From assembly GCA_937907425.1 (NCBI GenBank), contig CALCIE010000047.1, positions 1-33,868 on the forward strand: a stretch of DNA of 33,868 nucleotides. The letters run 5' to 3'. Under the pieces are notes generated by a model. The model saw only the letters and a list, made by a program, of their open reading frames with translations. It did not search any database and had not been told where the DNA came from. Shown here piece by piece: positions 1 through 7,938 of this stretch; position 1 is the first letter of the stretch, and the number at the start of each line of letters is the position of its first letter. Position numbers and translations under genes: made by a program. Source of the stretch: ZC4RG42 sp003242425 (lineage in GTDB: Bacteria; Pseudomonadota; Gammaproteobacteria; Burkholderiales; SG8-39).

Positions 1-2240
1 GCGCCCTGGGCTTTGATCCGCCTGTTGTGCGCGGCGCTGATCTGCTGGCGCTCGATTTTCAGGAACCAGCGCCGGACGAAGAAGGAAGCGCCGGCGAGCA
101 GCACCACGACGGCGGCGAGCAGCGGGTAGTTCACTTGCGCGGGATCGGTGAGCGCCGCTTCGAGCTGGTCGCCGAACACGGTGGCGGCCAGCACGCCGGG
201 CAGCATGCCGAGGAAAGTGCCCACTGTGAAGTCGAACAGCCGGATGCGGATGGCGCCCGCCAGCAGGCTTTCCACCGCGAAGGGCGCGAGCGGCACGAGC
301 CGCAGCGCCGTCATGGCGAGCAGACCGCGCATGCGCAGGATGTTCATCAGGCGGTTCAGGCGTTCGCCGGCCACGCGTCGCACCGTGTCGCGGTTCATCT
401 TCCTGCCGGCGAAGTACGCGGCGACGGCCGCGATGAGGATGCCGCCCATCGAGTAGACGAAACCCAGCCAGGGACCGAAGGCGACGACGGCGGCGAGCGT
501 GATGAGCGGACGGGGGAACATCACGACGCTGCCGGGCGTATAGGCGAACAGGATCACCAGCGGCGCCCACCAGCGCCCGGCGAAGTCCTGTGCCCAGGCG
601 GTGATGTTCTCGGCTGTGAAGACCTCGGCAAGCGGCGTATGGCGCCAGACCAATGCCAGCGCCGCGATCGCGACGGCCGCGGCGCCGAGCCTGATCCAAC
701 TGAGGCGCGGAATGGCCTCCACGTCCGGCGAGAACTGGTCGATCAGGCTCTCGAGCGAGACCGGTTTCTCCATGTCGGCGATGGCCGCCATGTCCATCAC
801 GGTATCCGACCACTCCGGCAGTTTCTCTTCCAGCGGTTTCAGGCGGCGCCGTTCCGAGCCCAGGGCGTCGATGGCGGCGGCCATCGAGCCGCGTGCTTCG
901 ATCGTACGCGCGACATCGTCGGGGCTCGTGCCGAGGTGTTCGGCGAGCAGCGCGTCGCGAAAACCGCGGATGACCGTGCGCACTTCGGCCCGGCCTTCGG
1001 CTTCGATCACCGCGTCGCACTCGCTGTCCACGCCCATGGAGCGGTTGCTCAGATTGGAGGAGCCGATGCGCAGCCATTCGTCGTCCACGATCATCAGCTT
1101 CGAGTGCATGTCGATGCAGGTGCCGGCCTCCAGTCCTTCCACGTGCGGGTAATAGGCGCGGAAGCGCCCGTGCCTGTCCGCGGCGCGGAGCTCGCGGATC
1201 AGCCGCGTGCGCAGCACGTGCATCGTCATCTCCTCCAGCCAGCCGTGACTGAGCAGGCGGGTGACGAGCATGATCTCCGGTCCGCGGCCTTCGCGCAGCC
1301 GCGCGGCGAGCGCCTCGCCGATGGCGTGCGACGTGAAATACTGGTTTTCGATGTAGATGTAGCGCTGCGCGCGGGCGATCATGTCCAGGTAGAGCCGCTC
1401 CACCTGGCGGACGGCGTCGCGACCGTCGCTCGGCGGCGAGGTGCATGCCAGGCCGACACGCACGTCGCTGAGCTGCGGCGCGATTTCCGGCGGCCAGGGA
1501 TCGCCGGCAACCGTGACCGGTCGCAGTCTCTCTTTCGTGGCGCGCAACCAGCGCTCGCGCGCGATCTCTCCCAGCGCCTGCGCCGCTTCGCCGTCGACCA
1601 TCATCATCAGGTCGTGGAACGGCGGGTAGGGTTTGTGGTCGGCGACGCGCCGCGGATCGTCCGGCAGGTGCTCCGGCGTGTCCCAGCGGCGGCAGGTCAG
1701 ATCCAGGCCGCCGACGAAGGCCACTTTGTCGTCGATGACCACGACCTTCTGGTGGTGCGAGCCGGCCAGCGGATGGGTGTCGTCGAAATGCACGTGCACG
1801 CGCCGGTGCGGGGCCCAGGCGAGGCCGTAGATGGGCGAGAACTCGCGCTCGGTGCCGAACACCATGGGGTAGTCCCAATCCAGGATGCGGATGTGCAGCT
1901 TGCGGCGCCGGCGCGCCAGCTCGTTGAGAAAGTCCCCCAGGCGGCTGGGCCGCCGGCTGTGCGGGTCGTAATGCAGGCGGGTGCGGCTGTCGAAATCCCA
2001 GGACAGAATGAGGATCGAGCGCTGGGCGCGTTCGGCGGCCCGCATGAAGGCGTCGAAGTAGGCCGCGCCGTCCACCAGCAGGGCCACGCGCTGCGCGCGG
2101 GCGATCGCGCAGCAGTTGGCATCGTTGAAGAGAGTCGCCGCGGGGGCGGAGGCGGCACGCGCATCGCCGGGCGGCCCGCCTCCTCCCGGCTGCTTCCGCC
2201 CGCGCCGCAGGGTCCGGGCGGCGGGCAAGTCCTTGTTCAC
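1..2240 (-). CDS. PLD-family phospholipid synthase/phosphodiesterase fused to a VTT membrane domain (3' end off window)
   Basis: Minus-strand frame open from about 2240 to the window edge, so the C-terminus is missing. Counting from a GTG at 2240 (AAAGG lies 11 nt upstream), two HxK(x)4D motifs are visible: H163-K165-D170 (HHQKVVVIDD) and H379-K381-D386 (HSKLMIVDDE, followed by GSSNLSNRS). Together they form the phospholipase D active site. After about residue 520 the protein turns hydrophobic and has the VTT/DedA-like pattern of the TVP38/TMEM64 family. Proteins with this architecture are annotated as cardiolipin-synthase-like or phospholipase D at the inner membrane; the substrate here is not shown. 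An EEP-family gene lies nearby, as in the E. coli clsB-ybhP pairing. The frame stays open upstream with further GTG codons, so the start is uncertain. The family call is firm. Confidence 0.88.
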   Translation of the reverse strand, partial: MNKDLPAARTLRRGRKQPGGGGPPGDARAASAPAATLFNDANCCAIARAQRVALLVDGAAYFDAFMRAAERAQRSILILSWDFDSRTRLHYDPHSRRPSRLGDFLNELARRRRKLHIRILDWDYPMVFGTEREFSPIYGLAWAPHRRVHVHFDDTHPLAGSHHQKVVVIDDKVAFVGGLDLTCRRWDTPEHLPDDPRRVADHKPYPPFHDLMMMVDGEAAQALGEIARERWLRATKERLRPVTVAGDPWPPEIAPQLSDVRVGLACTSPPSDGRDAVRQVERLYLDMIARAQRYIYIENQYFTSHAIGEALAARLREGRGPEIMLVTRLLSHGWLEEMTMHVLRTRLIRELRAADRHGRFRAYYPHVEGLEAGTCIDMHSKLMIVDDEWLRIGSSNLSNRSMGVDSECDAVIEAEGRAEVRTVIRGFRDALLAEHLGTSPDDVARTIEARGSMAAAIDALGSERRRLKPLEEKLPEWSDTVMDMAAIADMEKPVSLESLIDQFSPDVEAIPRLSWIRLGAAAVAIAALALVWRHTPLAEVFTAENITAWAQDFAGRWWAPLVILFAYTPGSVVMFPRPLITLAAVVAFGPWLGFVYSMGGILIAAVAAYFAGRKMNRDTVRRVAGERLNRLMNILRMRGLLAMTALRLVPLAPFAVESLLAGAIRIRLFDFTVGTFLGMLPGVLAATVFGDQLEAALTDPAQVNYPLLAAVVVLLAGASFFVRRWFLKIERQQISAAHNRRIKAQG

Positions 2241-2506
2241 GCGCCTGTCGACCTTTCGACTGTTGATCAGCGACGGGGGAGCCAGAATCGTGCCGGGCTG
2301 TCCGGCCTGTCTCCGCGGCACGACCGGACCGCAGCCCCCAAATGCGCGCGCATGTGACGCGCTTCGCTGCGGTCGCGCAGCGGCTCGGGTATCGTGTTCC
2401 GACCAACCTTACCGGTGTCGCGGCTCCTGTGAGCGGTTCCCTGGTCTCTACTCTCGGTCTTCGTCTGCGGTCTTCGACCGATTCGGCGCTGCAGGAGCCC
2501 GACTAC

Positions 2507-3106
2507 GTGCTCGCCGGCCAGCGCCGCAACGACGTCGATCTGCGCGAGGCGATCGACGAGAAGCTGTTCTACCTCTACCGGACCGAGGAGAGCTTCGCCT
2601 GGGTGGCCGAGGTGCCTTTCGCCTTCAAGCAGCTCATCGATCTGCATGCCGCGATGCGGCATGCCGTGGCCGTCGCGGGCGAGCAGACCCAGCGCACCGC
2701 GCATCCGCTCTTTCACGCCGTGTTCGGCGCCTTCGCGCTCGGCTTCGCGCAAGGGCTGGTCACGGCGCACCGGCGCAAGCACCTGCGCTGGCACGGCTAC
2801 AGCGGCGATCTCACGCGCCTGCAGCAGGAGCAATGCGACCAGTGGGGCGTGGAGATCGCCACCTACTACCTTGCCGCCGTCGAAGCCCAGGGCATTTTCA
2901 GCAAGACCACCGATGCCGAGCTCTACGGCATCACCGACAAATGGTGGACCCTGGGCGACGGCGAACGCGTCGAGTCCATCCCGGGCATCCGCGAATGCGT
3001 GCAGCGGGCGCGCCATACCGCGGAACATTGGTCGGACGACGACACGGTCGATGTGGCCATGCAGTTCGGCACCGCCCTCGAACGCGTGATCGAATCGGCG
3101 CGCTAG
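2507..3106 (+). CDS. Uncharacterised soluble protein between PLD and EEP genes
   Basis: A 199-residue protein I do not recognise. I chose the GTG at 2507 because GCAGGAG (2491-2497) sits 9 nt upstream. The same frame runs back to an ATG at 2342, but that start has no Shine-Dalgarno sequence and the added 55 residues are low-complexity. No signal peptide or convincing membrane span is visible. The composition is aromatic and rich in Tyr, Phe, Trp and His, with blocks such as LFYLYRTEESFAW and HRRKHLRWHGY, and it is predicted largely helical by eye. It is divergent from the PLD-VTT gene and convergent with the EEP gene. The two convergent stops overlap at a CTAG (3103-3106). Its position between two phosphodiester-hydrolase-like genes is suggestive only; no function is assigned. 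Confidence 0.75.
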   Translation: MLAGQRRNDVDLREAIDEKLFYLYRTEESFAWVAEVPFAFKQLIDLHAAMRHAVAVAGEQTQRTAHPLFHAVFGAFALGFAQGLVTAHRRKHLRWHGYSGDLTRLQQEQCDQWGVEIATYYLAAVEAQGIFSKTTDAELYGITDKWWTLGDGERVESIPGIRECVQRARHTAEHWSDDDTVDVAMQFGTALERVIESAR

Positions 3107-3906
3107 AACCGGATCACGCCGACCAGCGGCAGATGGTCGGAGGCGACGCGCGCCAGCTTCGAATCGTGCACCCGTACGCTTTGCAGCACGCTGCGCGGCC
3201 TGACCCAGATGCGGTCCAGCGCGAACAGCGGCCGGCCCGAGGGAAACGTGGAAGGCGAGGGCGTTTCCTTGAAGTAGGCGTGCAGCCACCGCAACGGCCG
3301 GCCCCACAGAAACCATTCGTTCAGATCCCCGGCCAGTACGGTGGTCATCACCTCGTCGTCCTCGAAGGCGCGTAACAGGCGCTTGATCTGGGTGCGGCGT
3401 TCGGCCGGCAGCAGGCCCAGATGCGTGGCGATCACGCGCAACGGCCGGCCGTCGCAATCCAGTTCCAGATCGAGCGCCCCGCGCGGCTCGCGCTTCGGCA
3501 CGCTGAGGTCGATACGGCGCACGGTGCGCACGGCCGGGCGCGACAGTACCGCATTGCCGTAGGCGCCGTGTTTGGGGTGTTCGAGCGTGGGCCCCGCGAC
3601 CGGCTCGTAGCCGGCCGCTTCGGCGAGGTAGCCCAGCATGTCGAAGCCGCGCGCGCCCAGTTGCACCTCCTGCAAGGCGACGACGTCGGCGTCGATCTCG
3701 CGCAGCACGGCGAGGATGCGTTCCGGCAGATAACGCCGGTCGCGGCCGATGGCGAGATGGATGTTGTACGAAACGATGCTGACCGGCGCGCCGCTCGGCA
3801 GCGCGTGCGCATCCGCATGGCTGCCGCCGTGCTCGCCTGCGATCGATCGATGGTTTTCGTAAGTCATTCCGTACGCGGCGTTTTTGCCGCCTGTGCAAAA
3901 GCGCAT
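3103..3906 (-). CDS. Endonuclease/exonuclease/phosphatase (EEP) family protein, YbhP-like
   Basis: A 267-residue protein with the EEP-superfamily metal-dependent phosphodiesterase motifs in order: SYNIH (Asn48), LQEV (Glu80, metal ligand), GNAVLSR, THLG (His162), GDLNEW (Asp194/Asn196) and SDHLPL (Asp257/His258). The superfamily cleaves phosphodiester or phosphomonoester bonds in nucleic acids, inositol phosphates or lipids; the substrate here is unknown. Linkage to a PLD-type gene resembles ybhP-clsB in E. coli, so a lipid-related role is a reasonable inference. The ATG at 3906 is preceded by TAGG at proper spacing. An ATG at 3867 would shorten the poorly conserved N-terminus by 13 residues and cannot be excluded. 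No signal peptide is obvious. Confidence 0.85.
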   Translation of the reverse strand: MRFCTGGKNAAYGMTYENHRSIAGEHGGSHADAHALPSGAPVSIVSYNIHLAIGRDRRYLPERILAVLREIDADVVALQEVQLGARGFDMLGYLAEAAGYEPVAGPTLEHPKHGAYGNAVLSRPAVRTVRRIDLSVPKREPRGALDLELDCDGRPLRVIATHLGLLPAERRTQIKRLLRAFEDDEVMTTVLAGDLNEWFLWGRPLRWLHAYFKETPSPSTFPSGRPLFALDRIWVRPRSVLQSVRVHDSKLARVASDHLPLVGVIRF

Positions 3907-3997
3907 GCAAAGCCTACGCCCTTACCGGGGCGGGGCCGATTTGGCAGGCGTGCGCGGAACGCTCATACTTCCCCGCCCCGTTTCAGTTTGCAGCGCC

Positions 3998-4282
3998 ATG
4001 AGCGAAGAGCCGCACACCGAAGAATCGTCCACCGAGGAACGCTACATCCCGCCGCCGCCCTCCGAGCGCTCGCTGATGATCATGCGCGTGGTGTTCGCGC
4101 TGCTCGGCGCGGCCGCCTTCGGCGGCGTGTGGGTCATCACCGGTACGCTCGCCGCGCCCTGGCGGATCGGACTGTGCCTGCTGGTGTCGGCGCCTTTTCT
4201 GCTGATTCCCGATCTGCTGCGGGACAAGTCGAAGGCGCCGCCCGGCTTCAAGCCGCGCAAGTGGGAAGACGAGGACGACTAG
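3998..4282 (+). CDS. Small two-span membrane protein, function unknown
   Basis: A 94-residue protein starting MSEEPHTEESS. I chose the ATG at 3998 over the in-frame ATG at 3884 because the intervening stretch reads as promoter and UTR sequence and overlaps the divergent EEP gene. The acidic, Ser/Glu/Pro-rich N-terminal tail is followed by two hydrophobic segments (about residues 24-45 and 50-68) and a charged C-terminus ending KWEDEDD. A cytoplasmic-tails topology is likely. It lies 10 nt upstream of the flavin reductase gene and is probably co-transcribed with it. I do not recognise the family. Confidence 0.72.
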   Translation: MSEEPHTEESSTEERYIPPPPSERSLMIMRVVFALLGAAAFGGVWVITGTLAAPWRIGLCLLVSAPFLLIPDLLRDKSKAPPGFKPRKWEDEDD

Positions 4283-4292
4283 GGCGGAACCG

Positions 4293-4790
4293 ATGGCCGT
4301 GAACCTCGATGCGTCGCGGGCGCTGCGCGACGCCTTCGGCGCTTTCCCCACCGGGGTCGCGATCGTCACCACCCTGGACGGCAACGGCGCGCCGGTCGGC
4401 GTCACCGTCAATTCCTTCGCCTCCTTGTCCCTGCAGCCGCCGCTGGTGAACTGGTCGCTCAACGCCCGTTCGCCCAGCCGGCCGGCGTTCGAGCGGGCGC
4501 GCGTGTTCGCGGTGAACGTGCTGGCGCACGAGCAGGTGGAGCTCTCGCGGCGTTTCGGAACCTCCGTGCCCGACAAGTTCAAAGGGGTGGCGATGCGCGC
4601 CGGCCTGGAGGGCGTGCCGGTGCTGGAAGGCGTGACGGCGAGTTTCGAATGCCGGGTGGTCGCCTGCCATCCCGGCGGCGATCACATATTGTTCATCGGC
4701 GCGGTGGAGCGTTTCGCGCACGATGCGGCGCGGCCGCCGCTGGTTTTCCACGCCGGCGCCTACCGCGCGGTAGGCGATTTCCTCGGCTGA
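4293..4790 (+). CDS. Flavin reductase family protein (FMN-binding split barrel)
   Basis: A 165-residue protein with the flavin_reduct domain over nearly its whole length. Typical features are the N-terminal FxxFPTGVAIVTT block, GVTVNSFASLSLQPPLVNWSL (the FMN-binding loop), FAVNVLAHEQ, and the C-terminal GDHILFIGAVERF with PLVFHAGAYR. Members use NAD(P)H to reduce free flavin, often for a two-component monooxygenase, or act as diflavin oxidoreductases. No monooxygenase partner is visible in this window, so the physiological partner is unknown. The length is normal for the family. It follows the small membrane protein gene by 10 nt. A weak hairpin lies about 45 nt downstream. Confidence 0.9.
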   Translation: MAVNLDASRALRDAFGAFPTGVAIVTTLDGNGAPVGVTVNSFASLSLQPPLVNWSLNARSPSRPAFERARVFAVNVLAHEQVELSRRFGTSVPDKFKGVAMRAGLEGVPVLEGVTASFECRVVACHPGGDHILFIGAVERFAHDAARPPLVFHAGAYRAVGDFLG

Positions 4791-4835
4791 GGACGGGCGT
4801 CGAAATTGCACGCCGTGCCCGTCGTGGAACGGGCC

Positions 4836-4861
4836 GCGGGCCACGGCTCGTGGTCCGCTTT
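4836..4861 (+). terminator. Weak hairpin after the flavin reductase gene
   Basis: GCGGGCCACG and CGTGGTCCGC pair over 10 bp (one G-T) around a 3-nt loop, followed only by TTT. It is placed correctly for a terminator but the T tract is poor. Confidence 0.3.
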
Positions 4862-5063
4862 CGCACGACGCGTTTTTGAGATCGTTTCGCCGGTGCGGAC
4901 TGCCCGTCACGCTCAAATGGTGGTAGGGTCCCACAGATGGAACGCGTAGTCCGGCTGGCGCGGGAACGCCGGCGGAAAGCGGTGTTCGTATGCGTGTGCA
5001 AGGCGTTGCGCAGGGATGGTGGCGGGCGCGCCTTTCCGGATCATGCAACGTGCCTCGCGAAAT

Positions 5064-5092
5064 TTGACAGGGATGGCGCAGTCGCTGAACAT
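5064..5092 (+). promoter_or_regulatory. Candidate sigma70 promoter for the gcl unit
   Basis: A perfect -35 hexamer TTGACA (5064-5069) is followed 17 nt later by GAACAT (5087-5092), a weak -10. Transcription would start about 75 nt before gcl. The rest of the 4791-5173 gap shows no convincing gene; short frames there lack ribosome-binding sites. Confidence 0.45.
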
Positions 5093-5097
5093 TGCAC

Positions 5098-5113
5098 ACA
5101 GTAAGAATACTGT
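5098..5113. promoter_or_regulatory. Perfect inverted repeat upstream of gcl
   Basis: ACAGTA-AGAA-TACTGT is a 6-4-6 perfect inverted repeat located at or just past the predicted transcription start. The position suits a repressor operator. The cognate regulator is not in the window. Confidence 0.4.
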
Positions 5114-5127
5114 TTCACTATCCGGAA
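5113..5127. promoter_or_regulatory. IclR-type operator-like site upstream of gcl
   Basis: TTTCACTATCCGGAA reads TTCCGGATAGTGAAA on the other strand. That is an imperfect dyad of the TTCC...GAAA kind I associate with IclR-family regulators in proteobacteria. IclR-family repressors (AllR in E. coli) control glyoxylate carboligase genes, so the context fits. It directly abuts the perfect repeat at 5098-5113. The match is from memory of the motif style, not from a matrix search. Confidence 0.35.
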
Positions 5128-5173
5128 TTTACGCCCGCATTCGGGCGGACGCCGGAATCCCAAGGAGTTCAGC

Positions 5174-6955
5174 ATGGCCAAAATGAGAGCCGTTGACGCC
5201 GCGGTGCGCGTATTGGAGCTGGAAGGCATCGAGCAGGCCTTCGGCGTCCCGGGCGCGGCGATCAACCCCTTCTACAACGCGATGAAGCTGCGCGGCAGCA
5301 TCGCCCATATTCTCGCCCGCCACGTCGAGGGCGCGTCCCACATGGCCGAGGGCTATACGCGCGCCAAGGCCGGCAACATCGGCGTCTGCATCGGCACTTC
5401 CGGTCCTGCCGGCACCGACATGATCACCGGCCTCTATTCCGCGCAGGCCGATTCGATCCCGATCCTGTGCATCACCGGTCAGGCGCCGCGCGCCCGTCTC
5501 TACAAGGAAGACTTCCAGGCCGTCGACATCGAATCGATCGCCAAGCCCGTCACCAAGTGGGCCGTCACCGTGCGCGAGCCGGCGCTGGTGCCGCGCGTCT
5601 TCCAGCAGGCCTTCCACATCATGCGTTCCGGCCGTCCCGGCCCGGTGCTGATCGACCTGCCGCTCGACGTGCAGACCGCCGAGATCGAGTTCGATCCGGA
5701 CACCTACTCGCCGCTGCCGGTGTACAAGCCGACGGCCACCCGCGCGCAGGCCGAGAAAGCCATCGACATGCTGTGCCAGGCCAAGCGTCCGCTCATCGTC
5801 GCGGGCGGCGGCATCATCAACGCCGACGCGGCGGACCTGCTGGTGAAGTTCGCCGAGCTCACCGGCGTGCCCGTCGTCCCGACGCTGATGGGCTGGGGCT
5901 GCATCCCCGACAACCATCCGCTCATGGCCGGCATGGTGGGCTTGCAGACCTCGCACCGCTACGGCAACGCCTCGATGCTCGCCTCCGACTTCGTGTTCGG
6001 TATCGGCAACCGCTGGGCGAACCGTCACACCGGCTCGATCGAGGTTTACACCAAGGGCCGCAAATTCATCCACGTGGACATCGAGCCGACCCAGATCGGC
6101 CGCGTGTTCTGCCCCGACTACGGCATCGTCTCCGACGCCAAGGCCGCGCTGGAGCTGTTCATTGAAGTGGCCCAGGAGCGCAAGAAGGCCGGCAAGCTGC
6201 CCGACTGGTCGCGCTGGGCGCGCCAGTGCCAGGAGCGCAAGCGCACCATGCTGCGCAAGACCGACTTCGACAACGTGCCGATCAAGCCGCAGCGCGTCTA
6301 TCAGGAGATGAACCGCGCCTTCGGCGACGACGTCTGCTACGTCTCGACCATCGGCCTGTCGCAGATCGCCGCGGCGCAGTTCCTCAAGGTGCAGAAGCCG
6401 CGTCACTGGATCAACTGCGGCCAGGCCGGCCCGCTCGGCTGGACCATCCCGGCGGCGCTCGGCGTCGTGGCTGCCGATCCCACCCGCAAGGTCGTGGCGC
6501 TCTCCGGCGACTACGACTTCCAGTTCCTGATCGAGGAGCTGGCGGTGGGCGCGCAGTTCAACCTGCCGTACATCCATGTGCTGGTCAACAACGCCTACCT
6601 CGGCCTCATCCGCCAGGCGCAGCGTGCCTTCGACATGGATTACCAGGTGCAGCTGTCCTTCGAGAACATCAACGCGCCGGAAATGAACGGCTACGGTGTG
6701 GACCACATCGCCGTTGCCGAGGGCCTGGGCTGCAAGGGCATCCGCGTGTTCAAGCCCGAGGACATCTATCCGGCCTTCATGAAGGCGCAGGAGTGGGTGA
6801 AGGAGTACAAGGTCCCGGTCGTGGTCGAGATCATCCTCGAGCGCGTGACCAACATCGCCATGGGTCCGGAAATCGACAACATCACCGAGTTCGAGCCCGT
6901 CATCGACCTCGAACCGGAAATCAGCCTGGACCCCGAGGACAAGGTCACCGCTTAA
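5174..6955 (+). CDS. gcl: Glyoxylate carboligase (tartronate-semialdehyde synthase)
   Basis: A 593-residue thiamine-diphosphate enzyme joining two glyoxylates to give tartronate semialdehyde and CO2. The length equals that of E. coli Gcl and similarity is very high throughout. The hallmark substitution is present: Val51 in ARHVEGAS replaces the glutamate of other ThDP enzymes. ThDP/Mg binding is at GDYDFQ (445-450) through NN (472-473). The FAD-domain block GWGCIPDNHPL and the motif CGQAGPLGW are intact. AAGGAG (5162-5167) precedes the ATG at good spacing. It is first in the gcl-hyi-glxR unit. Allantoin or glycerate-kinase genes are not in the window, so the glyoxylate source (purines, glycolate or C2 compounds) is open. 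Confidence 0.98.
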   Translation: MAKMRAVDAAVRVLELEGIEQAFGVPGAAINPFYNAMKLRGSIAHILARHVEGASHMAEGYTRAKAGNIGVCIGTSGPAGTDMITGLYSAQADSIPILCITGQAPRARLYKEDFQAVDIESIAKPVTKWAVTVREPALVPRVFQQAFHIMRSGRPGPVLIDLPLDVQTAEIEFDPDTYSPLPVYKPTATRAQAEKAIDMLCQAKRPLIVAGGGIINADAADLLVKFAELTGVPVVPTLMGWGCIPDNHPLMAGMVGLQTSHRYGNASMLASDFVFGIGNRWANRHTGSIEVYTKGRKFIHVDIEPTQIGRVFCPDYGIVSDAKAALELFIEVAQERKKAGKLPDWSRWARQCQERKRTMLRKTDFDNVPIKPQRVYQEMNRAFGDDVCYVSTIGLSQIAAAQFLKVQKPRHWINCGQAGPLGWTIPAALGVVAADPTRKVVALSGDYDFQFLIEELAVGAQFNLPYIHVLVNNAYLGLIRQAQRAFDMDYQVQLSFENINAPEMNGYGVDHIAVAEGLGCKGIRVFKPEDIYPAFMKAQEWVKEYKVPVVVEIILERVTNIAMGPEIDNITEFEPVIDLEPEISLDPEDKVTA

Positions 6956-6965
6956 GCCGGATCAT

Positions 6966-6986
6966 GGGCGGGATCGCGTCCCGCCC
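6966..6986. repeat. Stem-loop 1 in the gcl-hyi gap
   Basis: GGGCGGGA and TCCCGCCC form a perfect 8-bp stem with loop TCGCG, 10 nt after the gcl stop. Only TT follows, so it is more likely an RNA-stabilising or processing hairpin than a full terminator. Confidence 0.6.
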
Positions 6987-7008
6987 TTAAGATCGAGGGC
7001 TGTCGGTG

Positions 7009-7030
7009 CCGGACGGTGCGCGCCGTCCGG
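7009..7030. repeat. Stem-loop 2 in the gcl-hyi gap
   Basis: CCGGACGG and CCGTCCGG form a perfect 8-bp stem around TGCGCG. There is no T tract. Confidence 0.55.
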
Positions 7031-7034
7031 CCGG

Positions 7035-7084
7035 AAACGCGAGCGAGGCGGGAAGGGAGCGCTCCCTTCCCGCTTCCGCGTTTT
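7035..7084 (+). terminator. Large hairpin before hyi, possible terminator or attenuator
   Basis: The core 7048-7073 is a perfect palindrome (13-bp arms, GCGGGAAGGGAGC and its complement). Outside it AAACGCG (7035-7041) pairs with CGCGTTT (7077-7083), and the run TTTT follows. It could terminate some transcripts after gcl, or protect the gcl message, giving unequal gcl and hyi levels. Confidence 0.5.
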
Positions 7085-7129
7085 CCGTGCAGCCCCATAA
7101 CTTAGTCACATCGCGTCAGGAGCCATGCA

Positions 7130-7909
7130 ATGCCTAAATTTGCTGCCAATCTGACCATGCTCTACAACGAAGTGGATTTCCTCGACCGCTTTGCCGCGGC
7201 CGCGAAGGACGGCTTCAAGGGCGTGGAATATCTTTTCCCTTATGCCTACCCCAAAGAGCAACTCGCCGAGAAGCTCAAGCAGCACGGCCTGACCCAGGTG
7301 CTGCACAACCTGCCGGCGGGGGATTGGGCCAAGGGCGAGCGCGGCATCGCTTGCCATCCGGACCGCGTGAACGAATTCCAGGAAGGCGTCGGCAAGGCGA
7401 TCGAGTACGCCACGGCGCTGGGCTGCAAACAGGTGAACTGCCTGGCCGGCATCGCGCCCCAGGGCGTTGACGCGGCCAAAGTGCGCGAGACCTTCGTCAA
7501 CAACCTCAAGTTCGCGGCCGCCGAGCTGGAGAAGGCCGGCATCAAGCTGCTGATCGAGCCGATCAACACCTTCGACATCCCCGGCTTCTACCTCAGCACC
7601 ACCAAGCAGGCGCTGTCGATCATGGACGAGGTCGGTTCGAAGAACCTGTACCTGCAGTACGACATCTACCACATGCAGCGCATGGAAGGCGAGCTGGCCA
7701 AGACGATCGAGAACAACCTCTCGCGCATCGCCCACCTGCAGCTCGCGGACAACCCGGGCCGCAACGAACCGGGCACGGGCGAGATCAACTACGGCTTCCT
7801 GTTCGATTTCATCGACCGCATCGGTTATCAGGGCTGGATCGGCTGCGAATACAAACCCAAGGGTGAAACCAGCGCCGGTCTCGGCTGGGCCAAGCAGTAC
7901 CTTGCTTAA
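7130..7909 (+). CDS. hyi: Hydroxypyruvate isomerase
   Basis: A 259-residue TIM-barrel enzyme interconverting hydroxypyruvate and tartronate semialdehyde. The metal/active-site residues of the Hyi family are all present at the same positions as in E. coli: Glu143 (LIEPIN), Asp178 (QYDIYH), Gln204 (HLQLAD) and Glu240 (GCEYKP). The motif ADNPGRNEPGTGEINY is typical. TCAGGAG (7116-7122) lies 7 nt before the ATG. It sits between gcl and glxR, as in many proteobacteria. A 174-nt gap holding three stem-loops separates it from gcl, while glxR follows after only 29 nt, so hyi-glxR may be partly independent of gcl. Confidence 0.96.
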   Translation: MPKFAANLTMLYNEVDFLDRFAAAAKDGFKGVEYLFPYAYPKEQLAEKLKQHGLTQVLHNLPAGDWAKGERGIACHPDRVNEFQEGVGKAIEYATALGCKQVNCLAGIAPQGVDAAKVRETFVNNLKFAAAELEKAGIKLLIEPINTFDIPGFYLSTTKQALSIMDEVGSKNLYLQYDIYHMQRMEGELAKTIENNLSRIAHLQLADNPGRNEPGTGEINYGFLFDFIDRIGYQGWIGCEYKPKGETSAGLGWAKQYLA

Positions 7910-7938
7910 CCTCCACAGACACTAAAGGAAGGACAACC

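Noticed and set aside
27..2357. Very long plus-strand open frame over the PLD gene
   Set aside because: It is the antisense of a real gene; the product is Arg/His/Gly-rich with no domain, while the minus strand shows both HKD motifs.
4937..5103. 55-codon plus-strand frame in the gap before gcl
   Set aside because: It has no ribosome-binding site, is Arg-rich without features, and runs through the predicted promoter.
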